Assembly: GCA_032718475.1 (NCBI GenBank)
Contig: JAUCBJ010003573.1
Span: 1 to 20,361 of the forward strand
DNA from: Nemertoderma westbladi
Taxonomy: Eukaryota; Xenacoelomorpha; Nemertodermatida; Nemertodermatidae
Direction: 5' to 3'
DNA: 20,361 nt
Shown: one piece after another, positions 9,205-18,900 of the stretch
How positions within the stretch are numbered: the stretch's first letter is position 1
Layout: every line of letters begins with the position of its first letter
Position numbers and translations under genes: made by a program
Notes under the pieces: model-generated
What the model was told of the DNA's origin: nothing
Databases searched by the model: none
The model's input: only the letters and a program-made list of their open reading frames with translations

Positions 9205-9559
9205 CTATTTATCCATGTTTATAGACCTGTACTTACAGTACAGGTAAATAATACAGCGAGCCGGCTGTACTGTGCTAAGATTATACAGCTCGGGCTTTGT
9301 GGGGTGAGCCAAGACGTTGCCGGAGCCTTAGTGAACTGACAATGTTAGGGGTGGGACAATAGACAGTGACAAATAGTTGTTGACGCCGCGACGTAGCCTT
9401 CGTTACGATCTGACATGCTAATAACTTTGTCGGATTTAAAGCCGTGTCGTGTTGAAAATTTGTTGGCATTATTACAGGACCAAAAGGTGAGATTTTTTAA
9501 AAACTTAAGAAACCCAGTTCATCAGTCTCCAACATGTCTAAACATTAAATGTCCTCCAA

Positions 9560-10220
9560 TTTCTTTGCGTTTAATCCGTACAAGCTGAAACTTGGCAGAT
9601 GTGTACTAGACCATTAGCTGTGGCATTCAAAGGGGGCTAACCAGTCTATAGTTCTCTTGTCTTCCGCTAGAGAGCGAAATGCCTGAAAGTGAAATTATTG
9701 ACCCATTCCGTTATTTATGATCCATACAAGCTGAAAGTTGTCATATGTGCTAGAACACATCCGTGATCACATCCGTAGAACACACACGTGGTTTCTGTAA
9801 TCGGTCAGTCTGCAGTTTTCCAGTATGTCGCTAGAGGGCGAAATGTATGGAAGTATTAACCGTCCAGTTCCTTTGATCTTAATCTGCTTAAAGCCGAATC
9901 TTGGCAAATATGTACCAGACCACATGGTTCGTCTGTGTGAAGAATTTGATCGGATCTCAGTTCTCCAGTTTGCCGCTAGAGGTTGAAATGTCTGAAAGTG
10001 AAAACTTTCTCTCATTAGGTTATTTTCTATCCATTCAAGCTGATACTTGGCAGACATGCTAGACCGTAGACCATACATAGGTAGCTTCTTTGTTGGGATG
10101 GTATTCTCTCGGCAGTTCTCCAGTCCACCGCTAGTGGGCTGAAATTAAACATTTTAGATATGTGTGAAATTAAAACGTCAGCCCTTTCGTATTATTGTTT
10201 ATATTCCTTTTCCTGATACC
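9560..10220. repeat. Diverged ~155-bp tandem repeat, about four units
   Basis: Four recurrences of a block reading CAGTTCTCCAGT..(C)CGCTAGAGGGCGAAATG occur near 9663, 9828, 9972 and 10127, spaced about 163, 144 and 155 bp. Each unit also has ATCC.TACAAGCTGA.A.TTGGCA followed by CTAGACCA. Divergence between units is substantial, so the array is old. The CCGCTAGAGGGCG block resembles a CTCF-type zinc-finger site, noted only as a resemblance. No reading frame is conserved across units. Confidence 0.7.
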
Positions 10221-10229
10221 TGGCACATA

Positions 10230-10480
10230 GGTCACACCTTGGTGTAGTGCAGTACTGGTTACATGGAATTCACATCTCTAGTAGGTCGTGGGTACAATCC
10301 ACGCATGGGCCAGGGCAGTTTTCGTTTCGGTATGAATGCTTTAAAGGGACCAGCCAGGGCGCATCTCTGCCTTGCATCCTTAAGTCTGTAAGTGGTAGCT
10401 AAATGAGTACTGGAGTTTCCTCTGGGGAGTAAAGTTCTGGGGGGACCGCACTGGAAAGAAGTCGCCAGAGTTTGTGCGTA
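10230..10480 (+). mobile_element. tRNA-derived SINE
   Basis: The head carries RNA polymerase III promoter elements: an A-box-like TGGTGTAGTGCAGTACTGG (10240-10258) and a B-box-like region in CGTGGGTACAATCCACG (10287-10303), which forms a 5-bp stem with a 7-nt loop like a tRNA T arm. A and B boxes are about 35-50 bp apart as in tRNAs. A tRNA-unrelated body follows, including TTAAAGGGACCAGCCAGGG and TAAGTGGTAGCTAAATGAGT. The B box is degenerate (TACAAT rather than TTCGAAT), so it is probably an old, inactive copy. The 3' end is approximate; no poly(A) tail is evident. Confidence 0.65.
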
Positions 10481-10699
10481 TTCCCTGGCCTAATAGTCGA
10501 AGAAAATGTAGGCCTGCTTTTTATATATTCTAGACCTCTTATTACATTTATATATATTCTAGACCTCAGACTGAGTTTTTGGGAAATCTTAAATCGATTG
10601 CAATTACTCAGTCAGCCTCTATGTGATATTGTGACTAGGAGACATGTTTACATTTTGCAAATCTTTCTTTCGAGTTAACATTTAACATAAGTTCAAGTC

Positions 10700-10735
10700 A
10701 CGTGCTGCGCGAAGGCCCCACTTCGTGCTATACTA
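10700..10735 (-). repeat. Dispersed GTGGGGCCTTCGCGCAGCA motif
   Basis: The minus strand reads AAGTGGGGCCTTCGCGCAGC, matching the plus strand near 3335 and the unit head of the array at 12478. The flanking GCACGA is also shared with the 3320s, so this is a short relic of a dispersed repeat rather than chance similarity. Confidence 0.5.
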
Positions 10736-10772
10736 GACTGGGCAATTCAACTTTCAGCCATCACCGAACAGT

Positions 10773-10828
10773 ATAATAATTATTATGATTATTTCATAAT
10801 AATTATTATCATTATATTTCATAATAAT
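10773..10828. repeat. Left flanking direct repeat of the TTTTGGGG element
   Basis: This 56-bp AT-only-like segment (ATAATAATTATTATGATTAT...) recurs in direct orientation at 11309-11362 with a few mismatches, immediately outside both ends of the element at 10830-11307. Confidence 0.65.
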
Positions 10829-10829
10829 G

Positions 10830-11307
10830 GGTCCTACGAATTACCCCAAAATACCCCAAAACACTCCAAAATACTCCAAAATACCCCAAAATAGTCAAAA
10901 ATTACCCCAAAATACCCCAAAAAGGCTAAAAAATTACCCCAAAATACCCCAAAATAATCTAACAATGGTTTTTAACAGCGAGGGAAAGGAGCAGGTTACA
11001 GTGGCAAGTTTTTTTAACCAAAACAATAAACGAGAGTGAAGAAAAAAATTTTAATTATTTTGGGGTAATTCGTCATTATTTTGGGGTAATTCGTCATTTT
11101 ACCATATTTTGGGGTAAATTAAATTTCCAAAACAAAGGCTCAAAAAAAAGTATTTTGGGGTAATTCTAAACTATTTTGGGGTATTTTGGGGTAATTCTAA
11201 ACTATTTTGGGGTATTTTGGGGTAGTTTTATACTATTTTGGGGTCTTTTGGGGTGTTTTGGGGTATTTTGGGGTGTTTTGGGGTATTTTGGGGTAATTCG
11301 TAGGACC
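10830..11307. mobile_element. Element with CCCCAAAA...TTTTGGGG arms, copy 4 of the G-rich family
   Basis: Perfect terminal inverted repeats GGTCCTACGAATTACCCCAA (10830-10849) and TTGGGGTAATTCGTAGGACC (11288-11307) bound 478 bp. The left arm (to about 10955) is an array of ACCCCAAAAT units, roughly seven exact plus decayed ones; the right arm (11055-11300) has about fourteen TTTTGGGG units. Between them at 10982-11031 lies, in reverse orientation, the 50-bp core found in the three homopolymer-tract elements. No protein is encoded; long glycine- and phenylalanine-rich frames are repeat artefacts. Arms of this kind could form G-quadruplexes on one strand. Confidence 0.75.
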
Positions 11308-11308
11308 G

Positions 11309-11362
11309 ATAATAATTATTATCATCATTTCATAATAATTATTATCATTATTTTATAATAAT
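11309..11362. repeat. Right flanking direct repeat of the TTTTGGGG element
   Basis: Direct repeat partner of 10773-10828. Because the segment itself is quasi-palindromic and AT-rich, it could be a duplicated target, part of the element, or an older tandem repeat into which the element inserted. Confidence 0.65.
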
Positions 11363-11480
11363 GATAAATAATAGAAAATATCCTTGAAAAAAGAAAATAA
11401 AACTCGCAGAGAATTTCCAAACCCCTGGTACCGGGAGCATAGAACACGTAGTATAAAAACACTTAAAACAGGCCAGGTTG

Positions 11481-11621
11481 CCAGGTACAGTACCGTTAGC
11501 GGTAAGCAGTGCACTGATTCTGCTTCCTGAATACGGGCAAATACGTCCCACATACGGTAGCCTACGGTAGGCTACGGGAACTCTTTCAAATACGTACACA
11601 TACGGCAAAAAGACGAACCCC
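11481..11621. repeat. Right copy of long-distance inverted repeat
   Basis: Complement of 9045-9204, a little shorter because the left copy has additional sequence around CAGCACTACTGCACTATGGC. The pair encloses about 2.3 kb holding the tandem repeat, the SINE and the TTTTGGGG element. Confidence 0.8.
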
Positions 11622-11639
11622 AAAAAAAAGCAGGTAGGG

Positions 11640-12180
11640 GAGGGTCTAGGCTGAGGCTGTGCCTAAGGTGTAAGGTCTGAAGGTTGCGTACAAGTACTGC
11701 TGTACTGCTGGCAGTACTGGAGGTGGAGCTCTGGAGCTGGAGTACGATTGCAGAGTTCAGGAGTTGGAGTTACAGACAGACAGATGAGAAGATTTAGGGT
11801 TAGGGCACATCACCTGAGCACAGACCACTACCAGACTACAGCAGTACAGGCCACAGTCAGACAGTCCAGCAGTCAGACTGGTCAGACAGACTGACTGAGA
11901 CAGTCAGACAATACTGCAGTCAGGCAGTAGGCCCTACTGCAGTCAGCAGTAGGCCTATAACTGTATAATAATATTTATAGGCCTAATTAATAACCAATAC
12001 GGCAATACTGCAATAACTGCTGAACTGCAGTTGCAGAACCTGTGAACTGTAGACTGGTAGCTGGGTAGATGTTATCTCGTACTGTTGTAATACAGGCAGA
12101 CAGGGTAATAGCAGGCCTACCAGCCACCAGCCTACTGGAATAATACTGTACCGGTCTGCCGGTACTGAATCAGTCGGGCA
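11640..12180. repeat. Low-complexity CAGT/CAGAC/TAGGCCT-rich DNA
   Basis: Irregular repetition of CAGTC, CAGAC, ACTGCAG and TAGGCCTA words, similar in character to the spacer of the foldback at 2381-2667. No regular period and no gene. A TTAGGGTTAGGG dimer near 11795 is too short to be telomeric. Confidence 0.5.
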
Positions 12181-12190
12181 CTTTGTCTAC

Positions 12191-12427
12191 TTTGTCAATA
12201 TTGACATGTTCCATGTCAATATTGACATGTTTTGATCATAAATTTTTTAAATATTGTGAATATCTGAATATTGTGATTTGAAAAGTAAAAAATGTTTTTT
12301 TGTAAAGAGAATATCTATTTTAATTAAAATACCTATTGTTGAATCCAACCAATGTCAGAATGTAGGCCTATATTGTTGTTTGTAATAATTTTAATGATAT
12401 GTTTTATTGCATGTCAATATTGACATG
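12191..12427. mobile_element. Segment bounded by CATGTCAATATTGACATG palindromes
   Basis: The perfect 18-bp palindrome CATGTCAATATTGACATG occurs at 12212-12229 and 12410-12427, with a third copy, altered only at its first two bases, at 12191-12208. The 180-bp interior is AT-rich and non-coding. A palindrome at both ends is also a terminal inverted repeat, so this could be a very small MITE; alternatively these are protein-binding sites. Confidence 0.5.
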
Positions 12428-12477
12428 AACGCTGGGTTCTTATGTTCATTTCACCCCCACCAAATCTATATAGAGGA

Positions 12478-13445
12478 GAGGCCTTCGCGCAGCATCACAA
12501 ATAGTCACCTACTGAAACGAGCTGTTAAAACGCTTTACTTTTGAAACTCAGAAACTATTTAAGCCTTCGCGCAGCATGTTAAATACTGAAAAGGAGCTGC
12601 TAAAACTGTTCAGAGTCCTTTGTGCAGCATGATAAATGCCGAAAAAGTTAAAAGGCCTTCGTGGCTTCGTGCAGCATGAGAAATACTGAAACGATCTGAT
12701 AAAACTGTTCAGAGTCCTTCATGCAGTATGATAAATGCTGAAAATAACATTTGAAGTTGTTCAGAGGGCTTCGTGCAATATGAGAATGCCGAAAATAGCT
12801 CTTTAAACTTTTCAGAGGCCTTCATGCAGCATGATAAATGCTGAAAAGGGCTGATGAAACTGCTAAAAGGCCTTCATGCATCATGATAAATACCGAAAAT
12901 AACTGGAAAAAACTGTTCAGAGTCCTTCATGCAGCATGATAAATGCTGAAAATAACATTTGAAGTTGTTCAGAGGGCTTCGTGCAATATGAGAATGCCGA
13001 AAATAGCTCTTGAAACTTTTCAGAGGCCTTCATGCAGCATGATAAATGCTGAAAAGGGCTGTTGAAACTGCTAAAAGGCCTTCATGCAGCATGAGAAATA
13101 CTGAAAAGATCTGATAAAACTGTTCAGAGTCCTCAAAGGCATCATGATAAATGCTGAAAATAACATTTGAAGATGTTCAGAGGACTTCGTGCAATATGAG
13201 AATGCCGAAAATAGCTGTCGAATCTGTTCAGAGGCCTTCGTGCAGCATGAGAAATGCTGAAAAGAGCTGTTGAAGCTGTTAAAAGCCGTCACGTGCAGCA
13301 TGAGAAATACTGAAAAGAACTCTAAACTGTTCAGAATCCTTCATGCAGCATGGTGAATGCTGAAAAGAACAGTTGAAATTGTTCCAAGGGCTTCGTGCAA
13401 CTTGAGAAATGTTGAAAATAGCTGTTAGAACTGTTCACACACCTT
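12478..13445. repeat. ~52-bp tandem repeat array with higher-order structure
   Basis: About 18 units with consensus GGCCTTCATGCAGCATGATA, AATGCTGAAAAGAGCTGTTG and AAACTGTTCAGA, spaced roughly 49-57 bp. Unit variants recur in order: the four-unit block starting at 12715 is repeated from 12927 and again, with a small deletion, from 13130, giving a higher-order period of about 205-212 bp. Each unit contains a potential hairpin CAGCAT-GATAA-ATGCTG. Open frames over the array are repeat artefacts. It is best described as a small satellite or minisatellite array. Confidence 0.85.
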
Positions 13446-14560
13446 CATACATTCAGACAGTACTGCAGTAGTAGGGTATTCTGGTGTTGCTGTGTTCAGC
13501 AACAACAACTCCCTATTCCCCATGACATTTGCTAGATCATCCGCATCTTCAAGGCCAGTGTCCTTTAAGATGCGTCTCAAGAATGTCATGGGCTGTCCAC
13601 CATGCTTATTCACTCCATGAGGCTGCCAAAGTACAAGATTATGCACTGGCTAGTCCTCACGCCGAAAGCAATGTCCTGCAAAGCGGAGGCGACTTTGTTC
13701 TAGTGTCAAGCTTGGGGGAACCAATGAGACACCTCCAATGTTATATAGTGTCTGGTTGTAGATGTGTGCATACCATCCTTTGAGCTTATGCTCATCCGGT
13801 CAGAAACTTGCTGAGGACTTTCAAAGTTAACTGTCAACATTTTTGTCTTTCTGGAGTTAATAAAAAGACCAACACTAGAAGCAGCCTGTTCTAATGAGCG
13901 GAGGAGCCGTTGGGCTCCCTGCCTCTAGTGATTCTGAGAGTACTCCTAAGTCATCAGCGAAGTCTAGATCAGTTACATTCTAACTTCTGGAGCCAGTAGG
14001 TGGAGTTATCATCACCCCATCATCATTTTGATGATCTAAGGACATGCGTAGAACATAGTCAACAACAATTATGATATTATGAACAAGAATGGTGCAAGTG
14101 TGTCTCCCTGGAGGACGCCCCATAACAAATGGTTCTGTGTCACCGTCAACAGTAGACACAAATGTTGTCGAACCATCGTATACTGATCTGATTGCTGCAA
14201 TAATTTCATCAGGAATCCCATATAATGAAAGTATGCTGAACATACGTGAGCGAGAGACTGAATCAAAGGCCTTGAAGAAGTCAACAAAGATAACAGCCAG
14301 ATGCCTGTCTTTCGATTTTGATGACTCTTCAATTATCCTTCTAAGTGCCAAAATGGGCTCCATGGTCCCACGACCTTTACGGAACCCATTCTGATTTCCA
14401 CGGAGCAGTCTCTCAATGGGATCCCTGATGCGATTTTTAATAGAATTCTATTATATAGCTTTGCAGCAATCGAGATTAATGAGATTCCCCGAAAAGGACC
14501 ATAGAGTGTTAGGTTGCCCTTCTTGGGAACTGGCACCAACTTATTTCTTTTCATTTCTTG
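13430..14560 (-). pseudogene. RTE-like LINE reverse transcriptase, decayed
   Basis: Reading leftward on the minus strand from 14554, fragments appear in the order of a non-LTR reverse transcriptase: KLVPVPKKGNLTLYGPFRGI then SLISIAAKLYNRILL (finger region); EPILALRRIIEES; motif A as VIFVDFFKAFDSVS with its aspartates at about 14258-14292; GVLQGDTLAPFLFI (motif B region); motif C as DLDFADDLGVLSES (13950-13961 encodes FADD); then the C-terminal RLRFAGHC and LVLWQPHGVNKHGGQP and DTGLEDADDLANVMGNRELL near 13500-13660. At least two frame changes and several stops separate these. The catalytic aspartates are still recognisable, but the ORF is dead. The endonuclease domain is missing. Confidence 0.85.
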
Positions 14561-14729
14561 TGGGACTCTTGTTATTCGGTACCCTTAACATTACATTTAT
14601 GGTTACTTATCTTTAACATCTGTTTATAAACTGGTAGTCTAGTATCATGCTGGAAAAATAGCCTAATGAAAGAATTGTTTAAAGGGAAAGGTTCTCGAGA
14701 GCTAACTGATAACCTGATAAACTGATAAC

Positions 14730-15590
14730 CAGCTTGGTAGAATGGCGCCTACGGGAATTCCTTCACTGCCATATTCCCAAGGAACAATACGGATTTATGC
14801 CCGGGCGATCAACTCAACAGCCACTTCAAGAATTTATAGCAAGAATTAATGAAAAACTGTCTACCCCTAGGAAACCACTATATGCAGCTTTTACGGCAAT
14901 CTCAGAGATTTTTACAAGCCGTTAAAGATTATAAATTCCTACACATATCCCACTTTATTATCTTTCTCGCGCCATTTTATAAATACAGCGCCTAAATCTC
15001 TTCAAGCCGTTCATTCAATTAATAACCCACGATCCCTATCGCTAAATAAATGCAGCTATAAAACTCTTCAAGATTAAACTCAAACCAATCACATCATACG
15101 GACTACTTGCAATAGGGCCCTCCCACCTCCCTACTGCCCTATCAGCTGCAAACTTTCATTCAATAGATAAGATAAAATCGACATTTCTAAAACGCACACT
15201 GGGTGTTCACAAATCAACTCTAAACAGACTTCTTCTAGCAGTGTGCTGTCAAAAAACTTTGCCAATTGAACTCAAGATGGATTTGAATGTGCCAATCACG
15301 TATCAATTTGCGCTATATCTGTTGAAAAATTAGCTGAGATCCCACCCGACTTCTGGACAACACCAGTAGGCCTATTCCAGAACAATGAATTCATGGACAC
15401 TTTCAAACTCTAACACCCGCCACATAGTAACAAGATATTTTCAGCCCATGGGTTCCCCCACTGCATTTGTAAAAATAAATCATTCCACAGCACTACTATT
15501 GACTGTATTTGCGGTCTTTGCGGGAGCACAGCCACCACACACCACCTACTAGATTGCAACAGATCCACAACGACAAGCCACTATCATTCT
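14730..15590 (+). pseudogene. Second LINE polyprotein relic, different clade
   Basis: On the plus strand, 14734-14925 encodes IPKEQYGFMPGRSTQQPLQE and KPLYAAFTAISEIF. This is the RT region before motif A (the QYGFRxGRST and LYAAFxDxxxAFD signatures) with the motif A residues decayed. After an unreadable gap, 15105-15290 reads GLLAIGPSHLP, STFLKRTLGVHKSTLNRLLL and LPIELKMDLN. Then 15464-15560 reads KNKSFHSTTIDCICGLCGST and THHLLDC, a C-terminal zinc-knuckle-like pattern (CxCxxC...HxxxC). Several frames are used and a large internal deletion is likely. Its sequence type differs from the minus-strand relic beside it. Confidence 0.7.
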
Positions 15591-15599
15591 GGGCGAGGT

Positions 15600-15910
15600 A
15601 ATTTTTTTAAATTTATTTTGTCTGTTTATTTTATTCAAACTTTTATCATACATTTTATTGCAGAAATTACCAGTTTCTAATTTTATTGCTTTATTGTTAA
15701 TGTTTTGCTTGTTGTGCCGAGTCCCGGCTTATTTCCGATTTTATATAATATGATATGAATTAATAAAAATAGATATAATACTGTAATAATATCAGAATAT
15801 CGAAAATAGCAGTAACGGTACTAACACTAATATTAATATTATAACAGTATAACATCGTGATACCTGGACAGCTGGATACCAGTTTCGGTTTCACGGGACC
15901 GGAAATCGGG
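15600..15910. promoter_or_regulatory. Presumed 5' flank / untranslated region of the CEP162 gene
   Basis: AT-rich, with no TATA-box or initiator arrangement I can defend. The coding frame stays open upstream to 15845 (stop at 15842-15844) but contains no ATG there, only a GTG at 15857, which animals do not normally use. Two AG sites, at 15869-15870 and 15880-15881, could be splice acceptors for a non-coding first exon. LINE relics end about 300 bp before the start codon. Confidence 0.3.
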
Positions 15911-18900
15911 ATGGATGAATTGGGTTTAATAGACGAGGACGACTTCCAGTCGTTTATGAAAGAATCCATATCCGACGAGTCGCTATCGATTGACACGAAA
16001 CCGAAAGTAAAAAATAAACCGTGGTGGATGGAGGAAGCCGGAAGAGGGGAATCCGGACCTCCCGGAAACTGGGCGGTTGATTCCGGACGGATCGGGAGCC
16101 AGTTCCTAAAGCAGCGGAAGTCCGAGGATTCGGTGGGTCTCGATTCCATGCTCCGGGATATGCGTGACGTCACGGAAGGGTCACAACGAAGCCAACTGCT
16201 GAAACGGGGCGGAGTTGATGTGCTGGACGGTAGCTTCACCGATACTCTAAGCTACAGCGAGACGGGCACCTTGGGAGGGGCGCCGGGGGATACAGGCCCC
16301 CCACGGGACCCCGCACCACCAGATATCCTGCACGCCGACCACCACGACTCGCCCCGATCCAACAAACCCCCGCCCAACCCGAATCGGGTCGCCTTCGAAC
16401 TCCAACCCGCCCCGCTCGGTGGCAATTTATTATCCAAAGTCGCTTTGGATTCGTTCGATTCTTCCTTCAACACGAGTAAGGACGGCGGAGTGCCGGTACG
16501 AACTGTGGGTAACTTTACTGAGACCAGCACGGACCTACACAACCTACAGAGGGCCTACCAGTCCCAGTTCGGTCAGTCCACCTTGGATAATGTGGAAGCG
16601 TTGAATGCGGACGAGTTGGGTAGGAGTAAGTCTGACAGCGAGATCGTGGAGGATATTGAGGTTGTTAGTGAGGCACATAAACGAACAGAGGTCGATAGGG
16701 TTGGTGGAACAACGGGAGGTGGAACGGATGGGGGAGCAGAGGTGGGAACAATTCCATCAACCAAAGAAGAACTTATGAAAGAAATTAATTGGCCTAAAAG
16801 CGAAACTGGAGATGAAAAACTGATGGACCGTAGTGATGAGGACAAAGTAATAGAGGCGACGAGACGCAGGCTGAAGTCATTGGGGATAAAAACCACGGGA
16901 TCCTCAGGGGATGAAGTTCCACTGAAACCGATAAAAATAAAACAGTTTAGTAAACAATCGGGTCGCAAATCCCTCGATAATCAGGGAAAGGTCTCCCAGA
17001 GCAAGGGCGTTGTTATTCCGCAGCAGTTGGGGAAACTCAGCTCGCAGCAAACAGGGAAGAAACCGCAGCAAACTGGGAGGGGACCGCAACAGCCGGGGAG
17101 AGGCCCGCAGCAAACTGGGAGGGGTCCGCAACAAACTGGGAGAGGTCCACAGCAAACTGGGAAGGGACCGCAGCAAACAGGGAAGGCGCCGCAGCAAATG
17201 GTTAAACTTCCGCAGCAACGAGTTAAGAAACTCTCGGCTCTCAAAGGAGTCGGAATGAAGAACGAGTCGTACTTGTTGCCAAAAGCGAACCGAGTGAGGG
17301 AATCGACAAGTCGGTCGGTTAGTGGCGAGAGAAACCCCGAACAGTCAAGGAAGGATGGGGTTAAAGGGAGTTGGGAGTCCGGGGGAAGGGATGGGGTTAC
17401 AGGGAGTTGGGAGTCCGGGGGGAGGGATGGGGTTACAGGGAGTTGGGAGTCCGGGGGGAGGGATGGGGTTACAGGGAGCTGGGAGTCAGGGGGGACGGAC
17501 AGGGTTAAAGGGAGTCGGGAGTCGGTTGAATCAACTGGAATAGTTGAAGAACTCAGCGAAAAGTTCCGAGTAGAGAAGAACAAAGTCTCTGAGTTGGATA
17601 ACCAACTGAAATCCGTGGAGGGGAATTACTCGAAGAAGGTAGAACTACTTAATCTGCAGCACGATAAACATATCTACGATCTAAAGAAGGACAATTTCAT
17701 ATTGAAAACTAAACTATCGGATTTAGAAGAGGAAATAAACAGGGATAAAAAGTCGGTGGAGGTAAATAAAGCTGATGTACCCGATGATATGCAGAGGAAC
17801 ATTGATGAGCAAGAGAAGTTAATCAAGGGGTTCCAGATTGAGAACGAAAGAATTTATAAAGAGTTGCAGGAGATTCGTGAGGTTAGTAAGAAGGATGTTG
17901 ATTCTTTGTTCCAGGAGAATCAGCGTCTACAGCAGGATAATTCCAATCTCCGGGAGAAACTCGGGGACAAAGAACGCCAGTTGAAGTACCGGGAGGTTAC
18001 TAGCGTTGATAACGCCGATAAATGTTTTGTCGTCCAACACAACAACCAACTCGAGGTTATTGATAAGTTACGGGAGACAAATCGAGAGTTGCAGAGCCGT
18101 TTATCGACCCGGGACGCGGCCGACGGGGATATAAAGTCAGAGTATCAGCAGAATATCTCGCAACTCAACGCGAAGCTGCGGTGGTTCGCCGAGAACCAAG
18201 AATTGTTGAGTCGCGGAGCGGAGGAGCTCAAGGCGAAGAATGAACGAGTCCGGGAGCTGGAGGAGGAGCTGGGAAGGGGAGTGGAGGAGCGGAGGAGGAA
18301 GGGAGTGGAGGCGAAGAGGATCCTAGATCTGGAGAGGCAGGTGCGCGAGATGGAGGCGATCATAAAGAGGAGGCATCCCCCCAATTCGATTCCCGCGTTG
18401 ATCTGGGCGGCCAGTGGGTCGGCGGCAACGGAAGCCGGAGAGAAACCGACCTACAGACATCTAGAGTCCATGGTTGCTAAGTTACAGAAGCAACTAGACG
18501 ATAGGGACTCCGAGAACGATATTAAACTTAGAGTTCTAGAACAGCAGTACTTCGCGTTGAAGTTTCAGTATGAGGAGCGAATTGGGCAGTTGGAAGGGCG
18601 CGGCGGGGCGACTAAAGGGGGCGAGACGCGTCCCTTCAGCCACTCGGTGGCGTTGCAGAAAGAGTTGGAATCCGTGCGGGTCAAATACAAAGATGAGGTC
18701 GAGTCCCTGAAGGCCGAGGTTAAACATCTGCAGGGTCAGTTGGAGAGTAAGGAGTCGTTGAAGGAGAAATACCGGCTGTCCCAGAACGAGTTGCAAGTCA
18801 GTAGGAAGGAGATTGGGAGTCTAAAACGAGTTCTAGAGGAACTCAACGCAAAGAAAAAGTTTACAAGCAAAGAGAGTAAATATAGGAAAGAGTTTACGGA

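Noticed and set aside
10230-10310. Functional tRNA gene
   Set aside because: A- and B-box-like sequences are present but the acceptor stem does not pair and the B box is degenerate; it is a SINE head.
11176-11358. Phenylalanine/glycine-rich frame (YFGVFWG repeats)
   Set aside because: Direct translation of the TTTTGGGG array; not a protein.
8958-11623. Shared frame FVFLPYVYVFERVPVAYRRL in two places
   Set aside because: The two places are arms of an inverted repeat; DNA identity explains the matching peptides and there is no further coding support.
11785-11805. TTAGGGTTAGGG, animal telomere repeat
   Set aside because: Only two units in low-complexity DNA; too short for an interstitial telomeric array.
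12478-13445. CRISPR array
   Set aside because: Units are contiguous diverged tandem repeats without unique spacers, in an animal genome.
15857-15910. Upstream GTG start adding 18 residues to CEP162
   Set aside because: GTG is not a normal start in animals; the ATG at 15911 has a strong context and the family-like acidic N terminus begins right there.
16981-17583. Long minus-strand open frame rich in CCGPLPVCC repeats
   Set aside because: Antisense shadow of the CEP162 coding minisatellites.
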